From Streptomyces griseosporeus (GTDB lineage Bacteria; Actinomycetota; Actinomycetes; Streptomycetales; Streptomycetaceae): a stretch of 64,000 nucleotides of DNA. Under the pieces are notes generated by a model. It made no database searches. It was not told where the DNA came from and saw nothing but the letters and a program-made list of their open reading frames with translations. Numbering within the stretch: the stretch's first letter is position 1; every line of letters begins with the position of its first letter. Where the stretch lies: assembly GCF_014656055.1 (NCBI RefSeq), contig NZ_BNBR01000002.1:1166062-1230061 (forward strand), in the 5' to 3' direction. This document shows positions 26,973-35,424 of the stretch, one piece after another. The position numbers were made by a program, and so were the translations under genes.

Positions 26973-27413
26973 ATGCGCCACCGCACTGGAGTCGCCGGCA
27001 CCGTGATCGCGGCAGCCGCGGTCGTGACCCTGGCCCAGCCCGCCCACGCTCAGGACGTGGACTGCAACAGCTTCACCTACCAGGAGGACGCCCAGACCGT
27101 CTTCCGCGGCACCCCGGGAGATCCCTACCGGCTGGACGAGGACAACGACGGCGTGGCCTGTGAGTGGCTTCCCCACCGCGGTCTGACGTCCTCGACCACC
27201 CGCCCGACCGCACCCGCGACCCTCGCCCCGACCATGACGGCCCCGACCCGTCCGGCGACCCTCGCGCCCACCCGGGGCGTGCAGGGAGGTCTGGGCGGCG
27301 CGTCGAGTTCCGGTCCCACCGCGTGGGACATCGCGATCGGCACCGTCTTCGTCGCGGGCGCCGCGCTCGCGGGCGGCTACGTGGTACGCCGCCGACGGGC
27401 ACCGCGCCGCTGA
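26973..27413 (+). CDS. Excalibur-domain secreted/anchored protein
   Basis: 146 aa. Signal peptide (cleavage after AHA), Excalibur domain DVDCNSFTYQEDAQTVFRG ... DPYRLDEDNDGVACEWL (two Cys and a DEDNDG calcium-type loop), Thr/Pro-rich spacer with repeated TRPATLAPT, and a C-terminal membrane helix followed by RRRRAPRR. The domain is extracellular and Ca-binding by family. AAAGGAGG at seven bases is one of the best ribosome sites in the window. Role unknown. Confidence 0.85.
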   Translation: MRHRTGVAGTVIAAAAVVTLAQPAHAQDVDCNSFTYQEDAQTVFRGTPGDPYRLDEDNDGVACEWLPHRGLTSSTTRPTAPATLAPTMTAPTRPATLAPTRGVQGGLGGASSSGPTAWDIAIGTVFVAGAALAGGYVVRRRRAPRR

Positions 27414-27483
27414 GGCCGCGCGCACCCGCCGGCTGACGGTACCGCGGGTTCGGCCCGCTCACGCGCCGAGCCCACGGCACCGC

Positions 27484-27933
27484 TCACCGCACCAGCAGCT
27501 CCAGCAGGCGTTCCGTCTCCGCCTGGGGGTCGGTCGTCAGGCCGGTGTGGACCGGGCCCGGCTGGACCATCGCCGAGCGGGGCGCGACCAGCCAGCGGAA
27601 GCGGCGGCCGGGGTCGTCGCCGGCCGCCTGGCCCGCGCCCGGTCCGCCGCCGCACACCCGCTCCACGGCGTCCAGCGCGGCCAGGATCCCGGCGACGTCC
27701 GCCCGGGGGTCGAGGGCGAGCAGCCGCGCCTCGTCGAGGTGGGTGCGGGCACCGACGTAGGCCTTCGCTCGGCAGTAGACGAGCACGCCCGCGTTGATGA
27801 ACTCGCCGCGCTCCACCCGCGGTACGACCCTGAGCAGCGCGTACTCGTACACGTCCCGGTCGCCGCCCTGCCCGGCCCGGGTGATGTGCCGTTCGGTCAT
27901 CGCGCCGGCCACGTTGATGCGGTGCTCGCTCAC
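27484..27933 (-). CDS. DUF3037 protein
   Basis: 149 aa with YEYALLRVVPRVERGEFINAGVLVYCR, the diagnostic DUF3037 core. GTG at 27933 overlaps the stop of the HipA-like gene (GTGA), so translation is coupled. DUF3037 genes often sit beside HipA-like kinase genes in my knowledge; the shared function is not established. Cytoplasmic. Confidence 0.8.
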   Translation of the reverse strand: MSEHRINVAGAMTERHITRAGQGGDRDVYEYALLRVVPRVERGEFINAGVLVYCRAKAYVGARTHLDEARLLALDPRADVAGILAALDAVERVCGGGPGAGQAAGDDPGRRFRWLVAPRSAMVQPGPVHTGLTTDPQAETERLLELLVR

Positions 27934-28694
27934 CGGTCCCCCTCGATTCCCTGGATGCGCTCGTGGACGACGGCCGCTCGGGCCAGCAGCGGGCGGGCGT
28001 AGGCCCGGCGCAGGTCGTCGGGTGTGTCGAAGCCGGGTTCGCCGCTCAGCCAGACGTCGGGGATCTCGGCGGTGACCTCGGCGAGCAGTTCCTCGGTGAC
28101 CAGCGGCGCCAGCTCGGCCGCGGCCCCGGCGATGTCCGGCGCGAACCGTCGCAGGGCGTGGTCGGAGGCGTCGTAGGGCCGGGCGGCCGAGGTCTCGGCG
28201 CCGGGCCAGTGGTGCTGCCAGATCATGGTGGCGCCGTGGTCGATGAGCCACAGCTCACCCCGGTGCACGAGCAGGTTGGGGTTGCGCCAGGACCGGTCCA
28301 CGTTGCCGACGAGCGCGTCGAACCAGACGATCCGCCCGGCCTCCTCGGGTCCGGCCGGGAAGGCGAGCGGGTCGTAGCCGAGGGCGCCGGAGAGGAAGTC
28401 CATGCCGAGGTTGAGACCCCCGCTGGCCTTCAGCAGCTCCTGCACCTCCGGGTCGGGCTCGCCGAGGCCCAGGACGGGGTCCAGGCCGATCGCCACCAGC
28501 CGGGGCACGCGCAGGCCCAGGCGGCGCGCGAGTTCGCCGCTGACGACCTCCGCGATCAGCGTCTTGCGGCCCTGCCCGGCGCCGGTGAACTTCATGACGT
28601 AGGTCCCGAAGTCGTCGGCCTCGACGAGCCCCGGCAGCGAGCCGCCCTCACGCAGCGCCGTGATGTAGCGGGTCGCGGTGACTTCCTTGAGCAT
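27930..28694 (-). CDS. HipA-like kinase
   Basis: 254 aa, about half the length of E. coli HipA and lacking the N-subdomain. The kinase core is visible: MKFTGAGQGRKTLIAEVVSGEL (nucleotide-binding Lys region), FDALVGNVDRSWRNPNLLV (catalytic loop with Asp and Asn) and LWLIDHGA (metal-binding Asp). No HipB-like antitoxin is next to it; instead the DUF3037 gene is coupled downstream. TAACCT six bases before the ATG indicates a leaderless mRNA. Whether it is a toxin or a housekeeping kinase is open. Confidence 0.75.
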   Translation of the reverse strand: MLKEVTATRYITALREGGSLPGLVEADDFGTYVMKFTGAGQGRKTLIAEVVSGELARRLGLRVPRLVAIGLDPVLGLGEPDPEVQELLKASGGLNLGMDFLSGALGYDPLAFPAGPEEAGRIVWFDALVGNVDRSWRNPNLLVHRGELWLIDHGATMIWQHHWPGAETSAARPYDASDHALRRFAPDIAGAAAELAPLVTEELLAEVTAEIPDVWLSGEPGFDTPDDLRRAYARPLLARAAVVHERIQGIEGDR

Positions 28695-28811
28695 CGACCC
28701 AGGTTACGACGAGGGTCACCGCCGGGTATGCCTGCGGTCTGAACGGCGATGGCCTGCGACGCGTACCAGACAGCGGCAGATCGCGAAGGGCCCCGGAAGG
28801 GACATCGACAC

Positions 28812-29297
28812 ATGACCAGCGAACCGCTCCAGACCCCCTCGGCCTCCATGGCCCCGCAGGCCTCCTCGGCCTTCCCGGCCCCGAGCCGGCGCACCGTCGT
28901 GGCGGCGGTCGGCGCGGTGGGCATCGCCGCCGCGCTCACCGCGTGCGGCTCGGAGGACTCGTCGTCCTCGTCTTCGACGGCTCCCTCGAAGGGGGACGCC
29001 GCCGCCGGGGGCACGGTCCTGGCGAAGACCTCGGACATCCCCGAGGGCGGCGGAAAGATCTTCAAGGACCACGGTGTGGTGGTGACCCAGCCGTCGGCGG
29101 GCACCTTCAAGGCGTTCTCGTCCACCTGCACCCACCAGGGCTGCACGGTGAGCGGTGTCGCGGACGGCGTCATCACGTGCCCGTGCCACCACAGCGCGTT
29201 CTCCGTCACCGACGGCAGCGTGAAGAAGGGCCCGGCGACCAAGGCGCTGCCTGACAAGCAGATCACGGTGAGCGGCGACTCGATCAAGCTGGCGTGA
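28812..29297 (+). CDS. Rieske [2Fe-2S] Tat-exported lipoprotein
   Basis: 161 aa. Twin-arginine signal PSRRTVVAAVGAVGIAAALTAC with a lipobox-like LTAC (Cys45), Ser/Thr linker, then a Rieske domain with CTHQGC (C106, H108) and CPCHHS (C123, H126); C111 and C125 form the usual disulfide. Folded and loaded with its cluster in the cytoplasm, then exported and lipid-anchored. Electron-transfer partner unknown; no oxygenase is adjacent. Confidence 0.88.
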   Translation: MTSEPLQTPSASMAPQASSAFPAPSRRTVVAAVGAVGIAAALTACGSEDSSSSSSTAPSKGDAAAGGTVLAKTSDIPEGGGKIFKDHGVVVTQPSAGTFKAFSSTCTHQGCTVSGVADGVITCPCHHSAFSVTDGSVKKGPATKALPDKQITVSGDSIKLA

Positions 29298-29388
29298 GGA
29301 TCCGCCGCCCCGATTGCGCTCCCGGGCACCGGCCCGCATGCTTCCCTGACGTGACCGCAGGGGATCCACGGGGAGCGGAGGGGGCCGT

Positions 29389-29856
29389 ATGACCGTCGCT
29401 CAGCGCCGGGGCCGGAAGATCATGATGACGCCGGGCGAGCTGGACGAGTTCCTCACCGCGCAGCGCACCTGCCGGGTCGCCACGGTCTCGGCCGACGGCG
29501 CCCCGCACGTCAGCGCCCTGTGGTTCCTGTGGGACGGCCGGGCGCTGTGGCTGTACTCGGTGGTGCGCAGCAGACGGTGGGCCGATCTGCGGCGCGATCC
29601 ACGGGTGGCGATCGCGGTGGACACCGGCGAGGAGTACGGCGAGCTGCGCGGCGCCGAGCTGTCCGGCGCCGTCGAGGTGGTGGGCGAGGTCCCGCGCTCG
29701 GGCGGCCTGTGCGCCGAACTGGATGCCGTGGAGACCCTGTTCGCCCGCAAGTACTTCGGCCTGGACAGCCTGCCGCACGACGGCCGGCACGCCTGGCTGC
29801 GGCTCGTCCCGGAGAAGATCGTCTCCTGGGACTTCCGCAAGCTGGGCGCGGTGTGA
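29389..29856 (+). CDS. PPOX-class F420/flavin-dependent split-barrel protein
   Basis: 155 aa. TCRVATVSADGAPHVSALWFLWDGRALWLYS, DLRRDPRVAIAVDTG and a closing RLVPEKIVSWDF are typical of the pyridoxamine-5'-phosphate-oxidase-like split barrel; the actinobacterial variants mostly bind F420. GGAGG before the ATG. Substrate unknown. Confidence 0.83.
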   Translation: MTVAQRRGRKIMMTPGELDEFLTAQRTCRVATVSADGAPHVSALWFLWDGRALWLYSVVRSRRWADLRRDPRVAIAVDTGEEYGELRGAELSGAVEVVGEVPRSGGLCAELDAVETLFARKYFGLDSLPHDGRHAWLRLVPEKIVSWDFRKLGAV

Positions 29857-29881
29857 CGGCGGCGCCCGACCGGCACCCGTC

Positions 29882-30799
29882 CTACTGCGCCCCGTCCCCT
29901 CCCACGCGCGCCGCCGCCGACTGCAGGGCCCGGACCGCCGCGCGGATCGACGGGCGGCGGTCGGCGTCGGCGCGCCAGACGACGTAGACATGGCGCCGCA
30001 CCCGCTGCTTGAGCGGCACGGTGACGACACCGGCGGGCAACGGGTGGCGGCCCAGCAGCGGGGCGATGCACACGCCGAGTCCGGCCGCGACGAGGTTGAG
30101 CTGGGTGTGTGTCTCGGCCGCGCGATGGACGAGGTGGGGTTCGATGCCCTTGGAGCGCAGCGTGAACATCAGCCACTCGTGGCAGAACTCGCCCTCGCCC
30201 CAGGTGATCCACTCGTCCTCGGCGAACTCGGCGAGGTCCACCTCCTGCCGCCCGGCGAGCCGGTGGCCGGCCGGCATCGCGACATCGGCGGGGTCGTCCA
30301 GGACGGAGGCCTTGGCCAGGCCGTCCGGCACCGGCATGGGCTTGTTGTACCAGTCGAGGACGACCGCGAGGTCCAGGTCGCCGCGGATCACGCCGGAGAT
30401 CCCGCGCTCCGGTTCCAGCTCGCAGGAGCGCACGCGCAGCGCGGGGTGCTCCGCGCGCAGCACGGGCAGGGCGAGCGGGAACAGCCCGCGGGCGGCGGTC
30501 GGGAAGGCCGAGATCCGCAGCTCACCGGCGACCTGGCCGCGCTGTGCCTCCAGGTCGGCCTGGGCCAGCTCGACCTGGGACAGGATGCGGGCGGCGTGCT
30601 CGGCGAGGAGCCGGCCGGCATCCGTGAGGCGTACCCCGCGGCCGTTCTTGGCGAGGAGCTGCTGACCGACCTCCCGCTCCAGCTTGGACATCTGCTGGGA
30701 GACGGCCGAGGTGGTGATGTGCAGCCCTTCCGCCGCTCCGCTCACCGAGCCGTGCCGGGCGAGGGCGTCGAGGGTGCGCAGGCGCTCCAGATTCAACAT
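29882..30799 (-). CDS. LysR-family transcriptional regulator
   Basis: 305 aa. N-terminal winged helix LERLRTLDALARHGSVSGAAEGLHITTSAVSQQMSKLE, then the periplasmic-binding-protein-like effector domain. TAGGGT (plus 30807-30812) seven bases before the ATG indicates a leaderless mRNA. Divergent from the EamA gene across a 74-bp gap, so it most likely controls that exporter. Confidence 0.9.
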   Translation of the reverse strand: MLNLERLRTLDALARHGSVSGAAEGLHITTSAVSQQMSKLEREVGQQLLAKNGRGVRLTDAGRLLAEHAARILSQVELAQADLEAQRGQVAGELRISAFPTAARGLFPLALPVLRAEHPALRVRSCELEPERGISGVIRGDLDLAVVLDWYNKPMPVPDGLAKASVLDDPADVAMPAGHRLAGRQEVDLAEFAEDEWITWGEGEFCHEWLMFTLRSKGIEPHLVHRAAETHTQLNLVAAGLGVCIAPLLGRHPLPAGVVTVPLKQRVRRHVYVVWRADADRRPSIRAAVRALQSAAARVGGDGAQ

Positions 30800-30873
30800 G
30801 TAAGCAACCCTACGAGATACCGCTCGCGAATTCTCGATTGTGCTAAGAAGTTCCGGGCGGCATGGTTACGCCC

Positions 30874-31818
30874 ATGAGCACCGTCGCCCGCCCCGCCTCC
30901 TCCCCCACCGCTCCCGCACACCCGAAGCTCACCCGCCCGCGCCCGGGCTGGCGCGTGCGCTTCGCCGCCCTCTCCCTGATCTGGGGTTTCAGCTTCCTCC
31001 TCATCAAGGTGGGCACGGACGGCTTCGCCCCGTTCCAGGTGACGCTGGGGCGCCTGGTGTTCGGTACGGCGGTCCTGGCGCTCGCGCTGGCGGTCAAGCG
31101 CGAGCGGCTCCCGCGCGGGGCCCGCACCTGGGCGCATCTGACGGTGGCCGCCTTCTTCCTCAACGCGCTTCCCTTCTCCCTCTTCGCCTACGCGGAGCTG
31201 ACGATCCCGTCGACGCTGGCCGGCATCTGCAACGCGACGTCGCCGCTGTGGGGTATGGCTCTGTCCCTGGTCGCGCTCTCCGAGGACCGGCCGACGCGGG
31301 TGCGGGTGGCCGGGCTCGGCCTCGGCTTCCTCGGCGTGCTGACGGTCCTCGGCGCCTGGCAGGGGTTCTCCGGCCTGGACGCCAAGGGCACGGCCCTCGC
31401 CCTGCTGGCCTCGCTCAGCTACCCCGTGGGCTGGATCCACGTCCGCCGCACCCTGGCCGGCACCGGCCACTCGCACCTGTCGCTGACCGGCGCCCAGCTG
31501 CTCCTGGCCACGGTCCAACTGGCGATCGTGACCCCGCTGTTCACCACCTTCCCCACGCACCTGCCCGTGCTGCCCCTGCTGGCGGTGGCCGCCCTGGGCG
31601 CGCTGGGCACGGGCGTGGCGATGCTGCTCCAGTACGGCATCGTCGCCGAGGTCGGCCCGACGACCGCGCAGATGGTCACGTACTTCATCCCGGTCATCGC
31701 CACGGCCGCCGGCGTCGCCCTGCTCGGCGAGTCGCTGCGCTGGTCGACGCCGGTGGGCGCGGTGATCGTCCTGGCGGGCGCGGCGCTGACGCAGGTGAAG
31801 CCGCGCAGTCACACGTAA
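30874..31818 (+). CDS. EamA-family transporter
   Basis: 314 aa, ten membrane helices as two EamA repeats, first starting with LSLIWGFSFLLIKVGTDGFAPFQVTLGR. Drug/metabolite transporter superfamily, usually exporting amino acids or metabolites. ATG at 30874 has CATGGT seven bases upstream. Its 3' end overlaps the MocR regulator stop by 10 bp. Confidence 0.83.
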   Translation: MSTVARPASSPTAPAHPKLTRPRPGWRVRFAALSLIWGFSFLLIKVGTDGFAPFQVTLGRLVFGTAVLALALAVKRERLPRGARTWAHLTVAAFFLNALPFSLFAYAELTIPSTLAGICNATSPLWGMALSLVALSEDRPTRVRVAGLGLGFLGVLTVLGAWQGFSGLDAKGTALALLASLSYPVGWIHVRRTLAGTGHSHLSLTGAQLLLATVQLAIVTPLFTTFPTHLPVLPLLAVAALGALGTGVAMLLQYGIVAEVGPTTAQMVTYFIPVIATAAGVALLGESLRWSTPVGAVIVLAGAALTQVKPRSHT

Positions 31819-33140
31819 CGGCGTTCGGCGGACCGTCCGAGGGCCGTGGCGATCACCTCGGCGAGCGGTTCGGCGTCGGCCTCGGGCAGGTCGGCGACGG
31901 TGATCCGGATGCCGGGCGGAGCGCCGACCCGGAAGCGGGCGCCGGGCGCGACGGCCCAGCCGGCCTGCAGCAGCCGGGCCACGGCACCGGTCTCGTCCGG
32001 CACCGGCACCCAGACGTTCAGACCGCTGCGGCCGTGCGCCTCGACACCGCGCCGGGCGAGCGCGCCGATCAGCGCGTCCCGTCGCCGCCCGTAGACGCCC
32101 GCCACCTCCCGCACGTCCACCGCGCCCTCGCGCCACAGCCGCACCACGGCCCGCTGCGTGACGCGGCTGACCCAGCCGGGCCCGAGCCGCTGCCGCCCGC
32201 GCACCCGGTCGAGGGTCACGTCGTCGCCGGTGAGCACGGCGAGCCGCAGATCGGGGCCGTAGGCCTTGGCCACCGACCGGACGAGGGCCCAGCAGCGCGT
32301 GGTCCCGGCGAGCGGGTGCAGCGGCAGGTCGACGATGCGGTGCCCGTGGTCGTCCTCGATGAGCAGCACGTCCGGATGCCTGCGCAGCACCGCCCGCAGC
32401 GCACGCGCGCGTGCGGCGCTCACCGCGGCACCGGTCGGATTCTGCGCCCGGTCGGTGACGATCAGCGCCCGCACGCCGCCCTCCAGCACCCGCCGCACAT
32501 CCTCGACCAGCGGCCCTTCGTCGTCGACGCCGACCGGGGCGGTCCGCAGCCCGAGCGCCGGCACGAGGTCGAGCAGACTGCCCCAGCCGGGATCCTCCAC
32601 GGCGACGGTGTCCCCGGGCCTGAGGTGGGCGGCGAGCACCCGCTCGATGGCGTCCAGCGAGCCGGAGGTGACGGCGAGGGGTCCGTCCGGCACTCCGTCG
32701 GCGTCCAGATCGGCCCGCGCCCTCCGTGCCAGCTCCGGCTCCACCGCGGCGTCCCCGTACAGCACCGGCTCCCGGTCGCCTTCCTCGGCGGCGGTGGCGA
32801 AAGCGGGGCCGAGAGCGGGCAGCAGCGCCGGATCCGGGTTGCCGGCCGATACGTCCCGCACGCCCTCGGTGACCTCCACCGCGATGTAGTCGCGCCCGGT
32901 GGTCGCCGGCTTGGACCGCACCCGGCTGCCCCGCCGCCCGGCGGTCTCGATGACCCCGCGCTCGCGCAGGGTGCGGTAGGCGGCGGCGACGGTATTGGCG
33001 TTCACGCCCAGCGTCCCCGCCAACTCCCGCATGGGAGGCAGCAGTTGTCCAGGCTGCAGCGCCCCTTCCGCCACCCCCCGCTCCACACTGGCCGCAATCT
33101 CGGCTGCACGGCGCCCTTCGATCCGATATTCTCCTAGCAC
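31809..33140 (-). CDS. MocR-type GntR/aminotransferase regulator
   Basis: 443 aa fusion: N-terminal GntR winged helix (LPPMRELAGTLGVNANTVAAAYRTLRERGVIE) and a fold-type I aminotransferase domain with NPTG (AQNPTGAAV), EDDHGH and SVAKAYGPDLR holding the PLP Lys. MocR proteins use PLP as effector, often controlling PLP synthesis or amine metabolism. CATAAT seven bases before the GTG marks a leaderless start. Divergent from the PPOX-like gene with repeated operators between. Confidence 0.88.
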   Translation of the reverse strand: MLGEYRIEGRRAAEIAASVERGVAEGALQPGQLLPPMRELAGTLGVNANTVAAAYRTLRERGVIETAGRRGSRVRSKPATTGRDYIAVEVTEGVRDVSAGNPDPALLPALGPAFATAAEEGDREPVLYGDAAVEPELARRARADLDADGVPDGPLAVTSGSLDAIERVLAAHLRPGDTVAVEDPGWGSLLDLVPALGLRTAPVGVDDEGPLVEDVRRVLEGGVRALIVTDRAQNPTGAAVSAARARALRAVLRRHPDVLLIEDDHGHRIVDLPLHPLAGTTRCWALVRSVAKAYGPDLRLAVLTGDDVTLDRVRGRQRLGPGWVSRVTQRAVVRLWREGAVDVREVAGVYGRRRDALIGALARRGVEAHGRSGLNVWVPVPDETGAVARLLQAGWAVAPGARFRVGAPPGIRITVADLPEADAEPLAEVIATALGRSAERRYV

Positions 33141-33165
33141 AAAGCCGATTATGCACTAGTGCAAC
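33135..33165. promoter_or_regulatory. MocR-type operator (TAGCACAA / TAGTGCAA repeats)
   Basis: TAGCACAA (33135-33142) and TAGTGCAA (33158-33165) are direct repeats 23 bp apart, and the second lies in a perfect 12-bp palindrome TGCACTAGTGCA (33152-33163). The palindrome overlaps the minus-strand -10 CATAAT of the regulator (33148-33153). Confidence 0.65.
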
Positions 33166-33183
33166 AGAAAACGGGAGAGCGCC

Positions 33184-33846
33184 ATGCAGGGGCCCGCCGC
33201 CTACACGCCCACCGACCGCACCGTCCCGACGCGTTCCGCCGAACGCGCCCGGTACGACAAGGAGCTGGTGCACGCGATCCTCGACGAGGGCTACGTCTGC
33301 CACCTGGGCTTCGTCCGCGACGGCGCCCCCGTGGTCCTGCCGACGCTGTACGGCCGCGTCGACGACCGCCTCTACGTCCACGGCTCGACGGGCTCGCGCC
33401 CGCTGCGGATGACGGGCCAGGCCGACCCCGGCCTCCCGGTCTGCCTGACGGTCACCCATGTCGACGCGCTGGTGCTGGCCCGCTCGGCCTTCCACCACTC
33501 GATCAACTACCGCTCGGTCGTGGTGCACGGCGTCGCCCACGACGTCACGGACCCGGAGGAGAAGCGCCTCGCTCTGGACGCCCTGGTCGACCACGTCATA
33601 CCCGGCCGTGCCGCCGACTCCCGCCCGGCCAACAAGAAGGAACTGGCGGCCACCGCGGTGATCCGCCTCGACCTGAACGAGGTCTCCGCCAAGCTCCGCA
33701 CCGGCGGCGTCAACGACGAGCCGGAGGACCTGGCCCTCCCCCACTGGGCGGGCCTGGTCCCCCTGCGCAAGGGCTACGAGGCCCCCGTGGCGGACCCGGA
33801 CCTCACGCCCGGCACCGGCCTGCCCGACTACCTCGCCACGCTCTGA
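33184..33846 (+). CDS. PNP-oxidase-like flavin-nucleotide-binding protein
   Basis: 220 aa. ILDEGYVCHLGFVRDGAPVVLPTLYGRVDDRLYVHGS and FHHSINYRSVVVHG are those of the Pyridox_ox_2 split-barrel family. Paired with a divergent MocR regulator, which supports a link to vitamin B6 or amine oxidation (inference). GGGAGAG precedes the ATG. Confidence 0.8.
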   Translation: MQGPAAYTPTDRTVPTRSAERARYDKELVHAILDEGYVCHLGFVRDGAPVVLPTLYGRVDDRLYVHGSTGSRPLRMTGQADPGLPVCLTVTHVDALVLARSAFHHSINYRSVVVHGVAHDVTDPEEKRLALDALVDHVIPGRAADSRPANKKELAATAVIRLDLNEVSAKLRTGGVNDEPEDLALPHWAGLVPLRKGYEAPVADPDLTPGTGLPDYLATL

Positions 33847-33859
33847 CGCCGCCCCGCCG

Positions 33860-33934
33860 CACGGCCCCTGCGACGGGATAGCCGCTTACGGCGGGAAGGG
33901 GCCGTGTCGGGGGGTGTCCGCCCGCAGCGGGCGG
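33860..33934 (+). terminator. Double terminator after the PNP-oxidase-like gene
   Basis: CACGGCCCCT (33860-33869) pairs perfectly with AGGGGCCGTG (33897-33906), with an inner GCCG/CGGC stem (33881-33892). It is followed by a second perfect palindrome CCGCCCGCAGCGGGCGG (33918-33934). Placed between convergent genes. Confidence 0.65.
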
Positions 33935-34067
33935 CGGAAGGAAACGGTGTGAATTTGACCGTACCCGGCGGCGCACCGAGGACGGATACCCCCCGGCGCG
34001 GCCCCGACCCCACCACCAGCAGACGGCGCTACACCAGCCACCCACAGCCCCGCGCGGGCCGCCGCAG

Positions 34068-34110
34068 GCATTCAGGGGCGCGGGGAACTGCGCGAGCAAC
34101 CACCCACCCA
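34068..34110. repeat. Interspersed Streptomyces intergenic element
   Basis: Contains GGGGCGCGGGGAACTGCGCG, a sequence I recall as highly repeated between genes in Streptomyces genomes. The rest of the 290-bp gap between 33847 and 34139 shows no gene. Confidence 0.5.
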
Positions 34111-34139
34111 CCCGCACCGGCCGCCGCAGGCACACCGGG

Positions 34140-35075
34140 CTATTGCACCGCCACAACCCCCCGAGCCTCAGCCACAGCCAACCCCCCGACAGCCCCGAGC
34201 ATCAGCACAGTGCCGACACACGTCGCCAGGGACACCCGCTCCCCCAGCACACAAACGGCCAGCACCGCCGCACTCACCGGCTCCAACAGCATGATCACGG
34301 ACACCGTGGCGGACCGCACCACAGCCGCACCCGCGAAGTACAGCGCGTAGGCCAAGGCGGTAGGCACGGCCGCGATGTACCCGAGCAGCACCACGGTCCG
34401 CACGGGATCGACCGCGTGCGGCACCAGCCCCTCCCCCACCGCGAACGGCAGCAGACACAGACTGGTCACGGCGAACGCCGACACGGTCGTGGCGGAGGCG
34501 TCGGCCCCGCCCTCCCGCCCCCAGCGCCGGGTGAGCAGCGTCATCACGCTGTACCCGGCGGCGGACACCAGCGCGAGCAGCACACCCCAGGGCCGTACGC
34601 TCGCCCCGCCACCCCCGATCACGAGCACCACGAGCCCGGCGAGCGCCCCCGCGACGGCGGCGACCCCGCCCCCGCCGAGGCGCTCCCCGAGGGTCAGCCG
34701 GGCTCCCAGCGCGATGAGGACGGGCCCGGCGCCGAGGGTGACGACGGTGGCGACGGCGAGCCCGGTGGCGGAGACGGCCGCGAAGTAGGCGGTCTGGAAC
34801 ACCGCGAGCCCGATCCCCGTGGCGAGGGCGCGCCGGACCCGGCGCCCGAGCGGGGCGGGAGCGACGGCCGCGGCGCCCCGGGGCCGCAGCAGCCGGGCGG
34901 CGGCGAGCAGGACGAGCCCGGCGGCGCACCGCCAGAAGGACAGGGCGACGGGCCCGAGGTCGCTGGCCCGGTAGACCAGGGAGGCGGCGGCGCCCGCGGT
35001 GCCCCAGGCGGCACCGGCGACGATCAGATAGAGCAGGCCTCGCCCGACGGGCAGACCGGAAGCAGGAAGGGACAC
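34140..35075 (-). CDS. EamA-family transporter
   Basis: 311 aa with ten membrane helices; [24 protein letters not shown] at the N-terminus is the RhaT/EamA start. Likely metabolite exporter. Convergent with the PNP-oxidase-like gene, across a terminator region. Upstream 350 bp is empty of larger genes but repeat-rich. Confidence 0.8.
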   Translation of the reverse strand: MSLPASGLPVGRGLLYLIVAGAAWGTAGAAASLVYRASDLGPVALSFWRCAAGLVLLAAARLLRPRGAAAVAPAPLGRRVRRALATGIGLAVFQTAYFAAVSATGLAVATVVTLGAGPVLIALGARLTLGERLGGGGVAAVAGALAGLVVLVIGGGGASVRPWGVLLALVSAAGYSVMTLLTRRWGREGGADASATTVSAFAVTSLCLLPFAVGEGLVPHAVDPVRTVVLLGYIAAVPTALAYALYFAGAAVVRSATVSVIMLLEPVSAAVLAVCVLGERVSLATCVGTVLMLGAVGGLAVAEARGVVAVQ

Positions 35076-35424
35076 GAGTTCTCTCCGCGACAGCAGAAGG
35101 CAGAAAGGGAACCCGTCAGCAGGCCGAACGCGGGAGCACCAGAGGCGAACCCGGCGGGAGCACCAAAGGCAGGCCCCGCGGTAGCAGAGGCAATCCCCGC
35201 GGTAGCACCGGAGGCGAGCCGCGCGAAGGCCTCAGAGGCACGCCGTCACCAGTGAGGACGACACAGGACCCCGGAAACCGCCGACGATTTCCCAGAACAG
35301 GACGGCTTCTGCGGGCAGCTCAGGCACCGCCGACGGCGAACACCGCCGGGCGTGATCCACCGATGGCCCGCCTCAGGCGGCCGGGGGCGGGAGAACGAGC
35401 GCGTCCGAATGCATGATCCATACC
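35076..35424. repeat. Gap with short degenerate tandem repeats and a 13-codon ORF
   Basis: From about 35121 to 35240, five imperfect units of 21-24 bp share GCGGxAGCAxC(A/G)GAGG-like sequence. On the minus strand just after the EamA stop at 35425 a 13-codon frame (35373-35414, MHSDALVLPPPAA) ends in a small CCGCC-TGA-GGCGG hairpin; it could be a leader peptide of the EamA gene at 34140. No other gene was seen. Confidence 0.45.

Noticed and set aside
35121..35240. Plus-strand Pro/Ala-rich reading frame ([11 protein letters not shown] type)
   Set aside because: The frame is open only because of the degenerate tandem repeat; no start or ribosome site; composition artefact.
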